A stretch of DNA of 6,465 nucleotides from Pseudobdellovibrio sp. (GCA_025449725.1 JANWIU010000124.1:1-6465), one strand, 5' to 3'. Shown: positions 1-6,132, counted from the stretch's first letter. Translations and numbers: made by a program. Notes: a model not told the origin generated them from the sequence alone.

Positions 1-132
1 CGCCAAGTTGATGGTCTATCTTTGTCGACTTTCATGACCAATAACGTTTACCAAAAAATGTCACACAGTCAAAGAAGTCTACAAAAATATGTCTCAAAAC
101 GAATAAGACGCTGTTTCATAATGGACCTGTTA

Positions 133-163
133 TTGATGAGTAAAAGCTCTAATACGTTATAAA
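133..163 (+). promoter_or_regulatory. Weak candidate promoter for the exported-protein gene
   Basis: TTGATG (133-138) and TATAAA (158-163) resemble -35 and -10 boxes, but the 19-base spacer is longer than the preferred 17. Transcription would start near 170, giving a leader of about 30 bases that holds the Shine-Dalgarno site. This is inferred from consensus only. Confidence 0.25.
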
Positions 164-185
164 ACGAAAACTAAACCCTTTCCCC

Positions 186-192
186 AAAGGAG
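186..192 (+). promoter_or_regulatory. Strong Shine-Dalgarno site
   Basis: AAAGGAG lies 7 bases before the ATG at 200. It fixes that start, which is also the one that gives a proper signal peptide. Confidence 0.85.
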
Positions 193-199
193 CTCCCCC

Positions 200-2281
200 A
201 TGAAAAAGTCTTTTAAGAATTTGCTTGCTGCAACGGTTGTAGCATCGCAATTCATCGCAGGCCAAGCATTCGCAGACAGTAAACTTGAACGCATCACTGA
301 AAGAGTTAAAGATAAAATCAAAAACTCTAGTATTTCTGCAAGCGTAAATCTTGATTTACTTAACTTTGAAATAGATGACGCCTTTTCTGCCGGTAACGGA
401 ATCAGATACCGTTACGTATTAGATGCAGATATGGGTAAATTCTTGCGTGAAGACAAATGGTCTGACTATGTTTATCTTGAAGTTTCTCCAGGCGTTGCAA
501 TGGCTAGAAGAGAATTGCGCCGTGACGCTGCTTACGGTCGTTTCTTTGAAAAAGACCAATGGAGTACCGCTCTTAAGACTTTCTTATTCTCTCCACTTGA
601 TTTGAAAAACCTGAGCTCTGAAAAAGTATTGCGTTTAATTGATGAAGGTAAAGTTAAAGCGGGCGACGTTTTAGCTGTAACTCTTGATAAAATCACTTTC
701 TTAGGACTTGCCGGTGGTGGAAACTACGGAGGCGTTGGCATTAACGGTCGCCTTGGTAAAGCTTGGGTAGGTAAAGTAACTGCTAAAATCTTTGTTAAAA
801 AAGACAAAAAAATCACTCTTGTGTTTGCTGATACTGATGAAAGTTCAATTCAGGCCGGTGGTGATGTTAAGATCGGTTTAGGAATCGGTGGTTTAAGCTT
901 AAAAATCTTAAGCATCGATCAAAACTTCCGTTTACGCGGAAACGCAGATCTTGAAACTTTCACTTATGACTTAGCTCAAGGTGCTGATTCTCGTGCTGCC
1001 AAAGCTCTTGATAAAGTTTTAGGTGCTTTAGACAATCCATCAGTATTATTCGACAAAAACTCTTTAAACCAATTGATCACAATTTCTCCTTCATTGGCTA
1101 AAGGAACTATCGATATCACTGATTCTCAAATGTTAAGTGACGATGTTACTTCTGGTGTTACTCGCCAACAACAAATTGCAAACAACATCGTTGGTGGAGC
1201 TTACGGCCGCACGAAGTTCAGTTTGTTACCTAGCTTCTTAGAATCTTCCAGCGAACATTCTTCTAACATCAACTTAGTAGACATTAAGCTTTCTGGAACT
1301 TGGATCAAGCCAGGTCAGTACATCATCGGTTACAAATCGAAAACTGAAACTGAAAGAGCATTCAGATCTAAAGAGCGTATCAACAACGTTACTAGTTATG
1401 TCTACAAACCAACTCCTGAGTTAACTCGCCCGGCTGATGCTAACGGTTACCGCGGTCTTGCAGATTTGATCGGTCTTTCTTACCACACGGATTCTCAACA
1501 AAATGAGAACCCAAAAGAAATGATCACTTACGCAAAACTTTGCAACGCCGGTGTTGTTAGCTGCCCTCGCGCAATCGACTTACGGGTTGTTGATCCACAG
1601 ACTCAAGATGCTCGTGGCGCACAAGGCCGTTCACGCATGAACTCTAACTACTTCTTTACTCGTGGTTTGTTTGAAAAAATCAAAGAACGCATGAACTTTG
1701 AACGTAGTTCTGAAAACCAAAACCGTGATTCGATTCAACAGGCTCTTGCGCCGGTAGTTCGCGAAATGGTTGTTCAACCTGAAGCACAAAACAAAGAGAT
1801 CGCTAGAATGACTAGCTTCTTCTACGATGTTCTTCAATACAACTGTTACTCTAACTTGAGCGGTATGAATGCTGAAGTTGCGCAAAGTAACTGGTTCAAA
1901 CGTACATTCAACCCTAAGTGCGGATCTAATCTGTACAGTATCGGTGATGATGTTATGCGCTTGAACATGCCAACAATGTTAATCAGCTTGTATGACCCGA
2001 ACATGTTACCGCCATTGTCTGAACCAAATCGCCGTGCTTCTCCTGACCAAATCAGAGAATTATCAAAAGTTTTCTCTGTGTCAGTATCAACTCGCGCAGT
2101 TAACACTGAAGGTGACGAGTTAATGGTTAATGGCAGCACTTTCGGTTTATCACTGGAAGCTAACATGACTGACGCTTCTCAGATCTCTGAGTTCAACAAC
2201 TTAGTAAGTATCTGGCAACATCAGAAAAACATGGATCTTAACCACTTTGACCGCATGAAAATGATCGAAGCTCGTCAATAG
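200..2281 (+). CDS. Large Sec-exported protein of unknown function (693 aa)
   Basis: I do not recognise the family. Residues 1-25 form a clear Sec signal peptide: MKK basic start, hydrophobic core, then AFA|D cleavage, leaving a mature protein of about 668 residues. There is no lipobox cysteine and no further membrane helix, so the product should be periplasmic, surface-exposed or secreted. Residues 166-255 are glycine-rich with alternating hydrophobic residues (around GGGNYGGVGINGRLG and GLGIGGLSL), which suggests beta structure. The C-terminal half is more polar and mixed, and contains the only four cysteines (C448, C455, C549, C574), possibly two disulfides. The gene has a strong ribosome binding site, ends in tandem TAG TAG stops, and is followed at once by a strong terminator, so it forms its own transcription unit. 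An outer-membrane barrel or a secreted structural protein are possible but unproven. The gene itself is near certain. Confidence 0.93.
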   Translation: MKKSFKNLLAATVVASQFIAGQAFADSKLERITERVKDKIKNSSISASVNLDLLNFEIDDAFSAGNGIRYRYVLDADMGKFLREDKWSDYVYLEVSPGVAMARRELRRDAAYGRFFEKDQWSTALKTFLFSPLDLKNLSSEKVLRLIDEGKVKAGDVLAVTLDKITFLGLAGGGNYGGVGINGRLGKAWVGKVTAKIFVKKDKKITLVFADTDESSIQAGGDVKIGLGIGGLSLKILSIDQNFRLRGNADLETFTYDLAQGADSRAAKALDKVLGALDNPSVLFDKNSLNQLITISPSLAKGTIDITDSQMLSDDVTSGVTRQQQIANNIVGGAYGRTKFSLLPSFLESSSEHSSNINLVDIKLSGTWIKPGQYIIGYKSKTETERAFRSKERINNVTSYVYKPTPELTRPADANGYRGLADLIGLSYHTDSQQNENPKEMITYAKLCNAGVVSCPRAIDLRVVDPQTQDARGAQGRSRMNSNYFFTRGLFEKIKERMNFERSSENQNRDSIQQALAPVVREMVVQPEAQNKEIARMTSFFYDVLQYNCYSNLSGMNAEVAQSNWFKRTFNPKCGSNLYSIGDDVMRLNMPTMLISLYDPNMLPPLSEPNRRASPDQIRELSKVFSVSVSTRAVNTEGDELMVNGSTFGLSLEANMTDASQISEFNNLVSIWQHQKNMDLNHFDRMKMIEARQ

Positions 2282-2306
2282 TAGTTCGACAAAAAAAGAA
2301 AACGCC

Positions 2307-2339
2307 AAAGGGCCACCTAATCGGTGGCCCTTTTTTTTT
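2307..2339 (+). terminator. Rho-independent terminator after the exported-protein gene
   Basis: GGGCCACC (2310-2317) pairs perfectly with GGTGGCCC (2323-2330) around a 5-base loop. The stem is extended by AAA (2307-2309) pairing with the first Ts, and a run of nine Ts follows (2331-2339). It begins 25 bases after the stop codon. Confidence 0.95.
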
Positions 2340-2381
2340 CAGCGGACGCACAGCGGTGGAACGCCTGAACCAGCATCCCCA

Positions 2382-2396
2382 GTATCATTCTGATAC
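2382..2396. repeat. Perfect short inverted repeat upstream of the small orphan gene
   Basis: GTATCA (2382-2387) and TGATAC (2391-2396) are exact inverted copies separated by TTC. The repeat is too short and AT-rich to terminate transcription and has no T run. Its place 76 bases before the start codon at 2472 would suit an operator or activator half-site pair. No known regulator is recognised. Confidence 0.35.
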
Positions 2397-2417
2397 AGTA
2401 CTAAATTTTAATTCATG

Positions 2418-2447
2418 TTGGGTCTAGTCCAGTCCGATAAATACATT
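2418..2447 (+). promoter_or_regulatory. Weak candidate promoter for the small orphan gene
   Basis: TTGGGT (2418-2423) and TACATT (2442-2447) are separated by 18 bases. They are poor matches to sigma-70 boxes, but some promoter is expected here because the strong terminator at 2307-2339 isolates the gene from upstream transcription. Confidence 0.2.
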
Positions 2448-2471
2448 ACAACACGTAACAGGAGACTCACA

Positions 2472-2768
2472 ATGAACACGAATTACGATGCTAACTTAGT
2501 ACATCAGTTTTTAATTCAAACGCCGGAATCGGCTTTAAAAAAGATGCTTGTAGACGCTAAATTTACTGAGGTTCACTTTAACGTACTCATGAAAACTTTG
2601 CGCAGCACGAACGAATCACAGTTCTGTGACCACTTTTACAACTCAACATTTCCAAAAGCAAAATTCAATGCAAATGAAATCAATTTAAAAGAGAAATTTT
2701 GGGATGACTGCGTAGCGTGCTTAAACTCACGCGGCTTACTTTCTCCTGCTCAGAAGGCTGCTGCCTAA
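2472..2768 (+). CDS. Small hypothetical protein (98 aa)
   Basis: I do not recognise this family. The start at 2472 (MNTNYDANLV) is preferred over an in-frame ATG at 2415 because GGAG lies at 2461-2464, 7 bases upstream, while the 2415 start has no ribosome binding site and would place codons across the likely promoter. The product is soluble, mostly helical in appearance, and has no signal peptide or membrane segment. C52-x-H54 and a C80-x-x-C83 pair could in principle bind a metal such as zinc, but with only one example this is speculation. The tail is low-complexity (SPAQKAAA). It is followed in the same reading frame by the N-terminal extension of the methyltransferase, separated only by its TAA stop. 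Confidence 0.8.
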   Translation: MNTNYDANLVHQFLIQTPESALKKMLVDAKFTEVHFNVLMKTLRSTNESQFCDHFYNSTFPKAKFNANEINLKEKFWDDCVACLNSRGLLSPAQKAAA

Positions 2769-2948
2769 TTCAGGCCGGATTTCTGCCTGGATCTAATTCT
2801 TCCATTTTTACGTCATGAAAAGGAGCTCGATACCGAGCTCCGTCTTTTAAACGCTCAAGTTATCGAGCGCAATAATCATTACATTGCCGTTAAAGACCTA
2901 AACCAGAGGCCCATCTGGGCGCAAGAGTGGTTACCTAACTGCAAGCTG
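2769..2948 (+). other. In-frame N-terminal extension of the RlmM-like gene, without a canonical start codon
   Basis: All 60 codons between the stop of the small orphan gene and the ATG at 2949 are open in the methyltransferase frame. The translation looks like real protein and like the N-terminal domain of RlmM. LRHEKELDTEL resembles the E. coli stretch CRPGFEKECAAEI, and RPIWAQEWLPN resembles SLIFARQMF, in the right order. None of the codons is ATG, GTG or TTG. CTG at 2787 (loosely preceded by GGA at 2777-2779) and ATT at 2796 are the least bad starts and would give proteins of about 303 or 300 residues. Reinitiation after the upstream stop, stop readthrough, or a sequence error are alternatives. 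The E. coli comparison is from memory, not an alignment run. Confidence 0.6.
2822..2848 (+). terminator. Terminator-like hairpin (possible attenuator, or a by-product of coding)
   Basis: GGAGCTCG (2822-2829) and CGAGCTCC (2834-2841) form a perfect 8-bp GC-rich stem with the loop ATAC. AAAA precedes it, and GTC then TTTT (2845-2848) follow. By shape it would end the transcript of the small orphan gene 54 bases after its stop. Yet it falls within the apparent N-terminal coding extension of the methyltransferase, where two GAG-CTC (Glu-Leu) pairs create the symmetry. The short, interrupted T run makes it weaker than the terminator at 2307-2339. Confidence 0.4.
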
Positions 2949-3698
2949 ATGACATTTACAAACAAAAGCGAAGCTGTGAAAATTTTAAAGGGCCTTCCGA
3001 ATAGGGGCGTGTTTTTACCGTCGCCGGTTAACAACCCGCTTTCCGCATCTATTCGCAACGAGCTTCGAGAATTAAAATTAAAACGAATAAAATTTGAAAC
3101 ACCTTCTAAGTTCAATTTTAAGTATTTTGTTTGGACGCTGTTTAAAGAAAACCAGTTAGCTGTATGCGAACAACCTTTTTCGCAGTTTCCGCTTGGCTGG
3201 AACGAATTCGATGAAGACAAGGGCACCCCACCTAACCGCGCCTATTTAAAATTATGGGAAGTACTGACTCTTGGATATATTCAATTAAGTAAAGATGATG
3301 TCGCAATTGATCTGGGCTCAAGTCCTGGTGGATGGACCTGGGTTCTTAGCCAACAGGTCAGTAAGGTTTATTCAATCGACAAGGCCCCACTGGATAAAAA
3401 TATTTTAAAACAAAGTAACATTGTTTATTCCTCTGAAGATGCATTTGCTGCATCCCCCCAGCGCTTCAAGGATTGCACCTGGCTGTTTTCAGATATCATA
3501 TGTACTCCGGAAAAGTTGCTTTGGCTGGTTAACAAATGGCAGGACGAATCTGCCGTAAAAAACTTTGTTTGTTCGATAAAATTTAAAGGCATGTGCGACT
3601 TCGATATTTTAAAGGAATTCAGCAAGTTCCCCGACTCAAAAATTATACATTTGTACCAGAATAAAAATGAAGTAACATGGATCAAGCAGGAAAAATAA
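2949..3698 (+). CDS. RlmM-like SAM-dependent 2'-O-ribose methyltransferase (start probably further upstream)
   Basis: Likely methylates a ribose 2'-OH in 23S rRNA in the cytoplasm; in E. coli RlmM the target is C2498. From the ATG used here, the Rossmann methyltransferase domain spans roughly residues 95-249. The SAM-binding motif is DLGSSPGGW (121-129). The FtsJ/RlmM catalytic tetrad is visible as K101 (AYLKLWE), D182 (LFSDII), K211 (CSIKFK) and E241 (NEVTW). The stretch AVCEQPFSQFPLGW (71-84) corresponds to the region that precedes the catalytic domain in RlmM. At 249 residues from this ATG, or about 300 with the upstream extension, the protein is shorter than E. coli RlmM (about 366). There is no Shine-Dalgarno site before 2949, and homology continues upstream, so this ATG is simply the first canonical codon. 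The exact rRNA target is inferred. The stop abuts the PilZ gene. Confidence 0.85.
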   Translation: MTFTNKSEAVKILKGLPNRGVFLPSPVNNPLSASIRNELRELKLKRIKFETPSKFNFKYFVWTLFKENQLAVCEQPFSQFPLGWNEFDEDKGTPPNRAYLKLWEVLTLGYIQLSKDDVAIDLGSSPGGWTWVLSQQVSKVYSIDKAPLDKNILKQSNIVYSSEDAFAASPQRFKDCTWLFSDIICTPEKLLWLVNKWQDESAVKNFVCSIKFKGMCDFDILKEFSKFPDSKIIHLYQNKNEVTWIKQEK

Positions 3699-3701
3699 AT
3701 G
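3688..3701 (+). promoter_or_regulatory. Abutting stop-start junction between methyltransferase and PilZ genes
   Basis: TAA (3696-3698) is followed directly by ATG (3699-3701), with AGGA at 3688-3691 lying 7 bases before the ATG inside the upstream coding sequence. This predicts translational coupling of the two genes on one transcript. Confidence 0.75.
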
Positions 3702-4370
3702 TCACAAGGCTTTTACCAAAAAATCGGCGAACTGGATTTAAAAGAGCTGGTCTCTTTTATTGACCACAATCAAACCGAACTTATTATAAAAGTCGCCAAT
3801 CAATTCGTAAAAGCTAACGTGACCCATATTAAAAATGATAAGTATTTCAGTGTTTTCAGGTTTCACACATTTGAATTTTCTAATGAACCCGTTACTTGCT
3901 GTTTTCATTCACGCGACGAAATCTTCTTCTTCCGTTCGTATTTAAATAGCGCCAAAGTCGAATACGTTATCGATTTACCAAGCGAAATATTTCAACTGCA
4001 AAGACGCAACGACTTCCGCGTTTCAATGCCAATCGGCTTGCCTCACAAGTGCGTCATTAATTACATCAACGGTTCTCAAAAAAATATCGAAGTTGAAATG
4101 CGCGACCTCAGCCTGGGCGGATGCCAGCTGAATGCTCCGTCATATGAAACAGAAGTCAAAGCGGATGATGAAATCTTTATTTCTCTTAAGCTCGACCGTT
4201 TTGAATTCACTCAAATTCGTCTTAAAGCACGCCACTGTAAGGTCATTAAAGAGCAGGACAGCACTTTGATCGGCGCCAGCTTCATTGATCTCGATGGAGA
4301 AAACCTGACTGAGCTTCGTGCGCTGTTGATGTTCTTAGACCGCAAATCGCGCGGCAAAGAGAACAACTAA
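3699..4370 (+). CDS. PilZ-domain c-di-GMP-binding protein, YcgR-like architecture (223 aa)
   Basis: The C-terminal half is a PilZ domain with both ligand motifs: the arginine motif QRRNDFR (101-107) and D136-x-S138-x-G140-G141 (DLSLGG). Such domains bind cyclic di-GMP. The N-terminal ~95 residues look like the beta-rich YcgR N-domain that precedes PilZ in flagellar-brake-type proteins. There is no membrane segment, so it should be cytosolic. In E. coli YcgR slows the flagellar motor. Here the target is unknown, and surface motility, gliding or envelope control are equally possible. All motif residues are present, so ligand binding is likely intact. The gene is in a tight pair with the methyltransferase. 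Its last 4 bases overlap the end of the convergent transporter gene, and no terminator is seen after it. Confidence 0.88.
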   Translation: MSQGFYQKIGELDLKELVSFIDHNQTELIIKVANQFVKANVTHIKNDKYFSVFRFHTFEFSNEPVTCCFHSRDEIFFFRSYLNSAKVEYVIDLPSEIFQLQRRNDFRVSMPIGLPHKCVINYINGSQKNIEVEMRDLSLGGCQLNAPSYETEVKADDEIFISLKLDRFEFTQIRLKARHCKVIKEQDSTLIGASFIDLDGENLTELRALLMFLDRKSRGKENN

Positions 4371-5455
4371 ATTAACGTACTCACAAGATAAGCCAAACCT
4401 GATATTACGAATAACAAAGGCACGTTAGTCTTTGGTTTGAAATAGAGCCAGGCAACGGCGCCCGGAAAAATAATCCAAAACGCCGGCTTCTGATAGGTGC
4501 CTGCGTTCATATGAACAACGGTAATAAGAATTCCGGCCACAACCGCAGCTGTCGCTCCCATTACAAACCATGGCACCCACTTTTGCCGGCTCATCCAGTC
4601 CATTGCTTTAGGAAACCAGGTAGAAATATGAAAAAACGGAAAAAAAGATATTCCGGCAATTGCGGCCGCTGCTCCAGCCAAGCCTGATATTTCATAACCC
4701 AAAAAGCTGGCTGTAATTGTGATCGGGCCCGGTGTCATTTGACCGAAGATAACGCCGTCGTTAAATTGCTTGAGTGTCACCAATGCGTCTAAATCTACAA
4801 GATTGCTCTTTAGCACCGGTAAAAGCGCATAACCCGTTCCGAACACGACAGCGCCGGCATAAACGCACGTCTTCGTCAGTTTATAGATCGCTTCCCCGTC
4901 GAACATAAAAAAAGAAACCGAAAGCAGGCCTGTCCCTTTGAAGCGATTGAACATCACCGCCAGTAAACCGAACAAAATAATTAAAACCGGTTCTGGCAAA
5001 AGATTAAACCAAAATAAAATCAAATTAATGAAAGTAAACACCCAAAAAAGGACGGAGCTTCGGTTTGGCTGTATCAAGCTTTTTAAACTCATTAAGATCA
5101 CAGCCGAAGCTGAAAACAGAATTCCCTGCAAAAAGGTGTCGAGATAAATATTACTTACAATGCTGGAATAAAAAATTCCTGCCAAAACCATCAGCGCAAA
5201 GGCAGGCAGCAATAGGCATACTCCGGCAGTTAGCCCGCCCCAGAAGCCTGCGAAACGCCCCCCTAAGAATACCGCCATCTGAAAAGCAACGGGCCCTGGC
5301 ATCGCTTTGACTAAAGCAAATGCCTGATCAAACTGTTGTGCTGAGATCATCTTTTTTTCTTCAACGTACTGATGGCGCATCTGCTGAATTAATACAAGTG
5401 GCCCGCCGAAACCGGTCGATCCTAAGTATAAAAAATAACGGGCTAGATCTTTCAT
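4367..5455 (-). CDS. chrA: Two-domain chromate-transporter-family (CHR) membrane protein (362 aa)
   Basis: An integral inner-membrane protein of the CHR/ChrA family, whose characterised members export chromate. It is the long, two-domain form: the signature appears twice, with GFGGP (15-19) and MPGP (52-55) in the first half, and FGTGYALLP (205-213) and TPGP (241-244) in the second. About ten hydrophobic segments fill the rest. It is slightly short for a bidomain member (commonly around 400 residues), with compact loops and no obvious truncation. The ATG overlaps the stop of the lipoprotein gene by one base, and no separate ribosome binding site is evident, so translation is probably coupled. 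Many CHR proteins occur without any link to chromium resistance, so the substrate here (chromate, sulfate or another anion) is not settled. No reductase or chrB-like regulator is nearby. Confidence 0.88.
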   Translation of the reverse strand: MKDLARYFLYLGSTGFGGPLVLIQQMRHQYVEEKKMISAQQFDQAFALVKAMPGPVAFQMAVFLGGRFAGFWGGLTAGVCLLLPAFALMVLAGIFYSSIVSNIYLDTFLQGILFSASAVILMSLKSLIQPNRSSVLFWVFTFINLILFWFNLLPEPVLIILFGLLAVMFNRFKGTGLLSVSFFMFDGEAIYKLTKTCVYAGAVVFGTGYALLPVLKSNLVDLDALVTLKQFNDGVIFGQMTPGPITITASFLGYEISGLAGAAAAIAGISFFPFFHISTWFPKAMDWMSRQKWVPWFVMGATAAVVAGILITVVHMNAGTYQKPAFWIIFPGAVAWLYFKPKTNVPLLFVISGLAYLVSTLI

Positions 5456-6093
5456 TAATTAGATTCGGACTGAACTTTCTTTTCTGCATCCAACTTGTCT
5501 TTCCAGCGTGCAGAGTAATCTTTTAACTCGGAATTAAAAATATCGGTTTTGTCTTTGATGTAATCATCAAAATCTTTGCGTCTTGCCCGGAAATCACTTT
5601 CGAATTCATCACGCTTTTCCCGCTGTTCAGAAAAAAATGTACGGCGGTTTTCATCTTGTTCGCTGAAGAATTGACTTCGCTTATCCTGATCAACTTTGCG
5701 TTTTAAAAATTCTTCGCGCTCTTCCTTTAATTCTTTTAAATAGGCATCGCGCTCAGATTTTTCATGTTTGTTGAACTCTTCGCGGATTTTACTCATATCT
5801 TTACTGAAGATATCGCGTTTTTTTCGAACAATATTATTAAATTTTTCACGCGCGACTTCCGGCGGATATTTTAGTTCAGCCGTTAATTCGGCGATTAGGG
5901 CTTTTTCATCATTTTGCTGACGAATCTCTGTAGGAACGTTTTCTCGTAGCTTATCAAATTCCGAACGATCCTTTGCCACGCTGTATTTAGGGTCTACTCC
6001 TGATTCAGAAAGCGACGTCTGCTTTACATCTTGCTTAGTGTTGAGAGCACAAGAACTTAATAAAATAAATAGAATTCCGAAAATCAATTTCAT
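5455..6093 (-). CDS. Lipoprotein with 11-residue (hendecad) aromatic repeats (212 aa)
   Basis: Residues 1-14 form a lipoprotein signal peptide with lipobox LSSC, so C15 should be lipidated. Ala follows at +2, compatible with outer-membrane sorting by the E. coli rule. After a polar linker (16-64) the rest is an extremely charged helix. Aromatic residues fall at 85, 96, 107, 118, 129, 142, 153, 164, 175, 186 and 197, which is exactly 11 apart except for one 13-residue step (129 to 142). Arg is found three residues before eight of the ten aromatics from 96 to 197. Eleven-residue periods fit a near-straight helix or right-handed coiled coil, long enough to cross much of a periplasm. I recognise no family. 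It lies just after smpB and overlaps the CHR transporter gene by one base. The upstream Shine-Dalgarno site is poor. A role as a cell-wall spacer or an assembly scaffold is conjecture. Confidence 0.88.
   Translation of the reverse strand: MKLIFGILFILLSSCALNTKQDVKQTSLSESGVDPKYSVAKDRSEFDKLRENVPTEIRQQNDEKALIAELTAELKYPPEVAREKFNNIVRKKRDIFSKDMSKIREEFNKHEKSERDAYLKELKEEREEFLKRKVDQDKRSQFFSEQDENRRTFFSEQREKRDEFESDFRARRKDFDDYIKDKTDIFNSELKDYSARWKDKLDAEKKVQSESN
5503..5841 (-). repeat. Coding region of the 11-residue aromatic hendecad repeat
   Basis: It covers residues 85-197 of the lipoprotein. Consecutive units begin FNNIVRKKRDI, FSKDMSKIREE, FNKHEKSERDA, YLKELKEEREE, then FLKRKVDQDKRSQ (13 residues), then FFSEQDENRRT, FFSEQREKRDE, FESDFRARRKD, FDDYIKDKTDI and FNSELKDYSAR, closed by W197. 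The consensus is aromatic, seven mostly charged residues, Arg, acidic, any. The unit is 33 bp in DNA, but the copies have diverged at nucleotide level, so this is a protein-level repeat kept by selection rather than a recent tandem duplication. Confidence 0.9.
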
Positions 6094-6101
6094 AACTTAA
6101 T

Positions 6102-6129
6102 GGTATACGATGACACTAAAATTTGACAA
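6102..6129 (-). promoter_or_regulatory. Candidate promoter for the lipoprotein-transporter pair
   Basis: On the - strand, TTGTCA (6124-6129; five of six -35 bases) and TATACC (6102-6107; four of six -10 bases) are separated by 16 bases. The -10 box ends only 8 bases before the ATG at 6093, so the transcript would be leaderless or nearly so. That agrees with the lack of a good Shine-Dalgarno site. The promoter lies in the 39-base gap after the smpB stop. Confidence 0.4.
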
Positions 6130-6132
6130 ATC

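Larger units (their letters stand above)
1..199. other. Upstream region of the exported-protein gene; possible tail of a preceding gene
   Basis: No gene can be firmly supported here. The + strand frame beginning at base 1 is open for 53 codons and ends in TAA at 160-162, so the 3' end of an upstream gene could lie here. The predicted peptide is serine- and lysine-rich and resembles nothing I recognise, and an open frame of this length is not rare by chance. The last 40 bases are the AT-rich leader and ribosome binding site of the next gene. Confidence 0.3.

Noticed and set aside
189..196. GGAGCTCC palindrome at the exported-protein ribosome site as an operator
   Set aside because: It is only 8 bases and is explained by the Shine-Dalgarno sequence itself. 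The similar GGAGCTC at 2822 is best treated as coincidence.
1631..2166. Two - strand open frames within the exported-protein gene
   Set aside because: They are shadows of a well-supported long gene, without start signals or family resemblance.
2415..2471. Longer start for the small orphan gene at the ATG at 2415
   Set aside because: It has no ribosome binding site, whereas the in-frame ATG at 2472 has GGAG 7 bases upstream. The extra 19 residues look like translated promoter and leader sequence.
2815..2850. ATG at 2815 as the missing start of the methyltransferase
   Set aside because: It is in a different frame and reaches a stop after 11 codons. It would need a frameshift, and the peptide it gives does not resemble the RlmM N-terminus.
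2879..3226. Open reading frame on the - strand across the methyltransferase
   Set aside because: It lies opposite a gene with clear catalytic motifs, has no ribosome site and shows no recognisable protein features.
4938..5526. Several short + strand open frames opposite the CHR and lipoprotein genes
   Set aside because: They overlap one another and are antisense to genes with clear motifs. Their composition is that of reverse-translated membrane and charged-helix sequence.
5503..5841. Recent DNA tandem repeat in the lipoprotein gene
   Set aside because: The 33-bp units share the protein pattern but little nucleotide identity, so a recent duplication or array is not supported.
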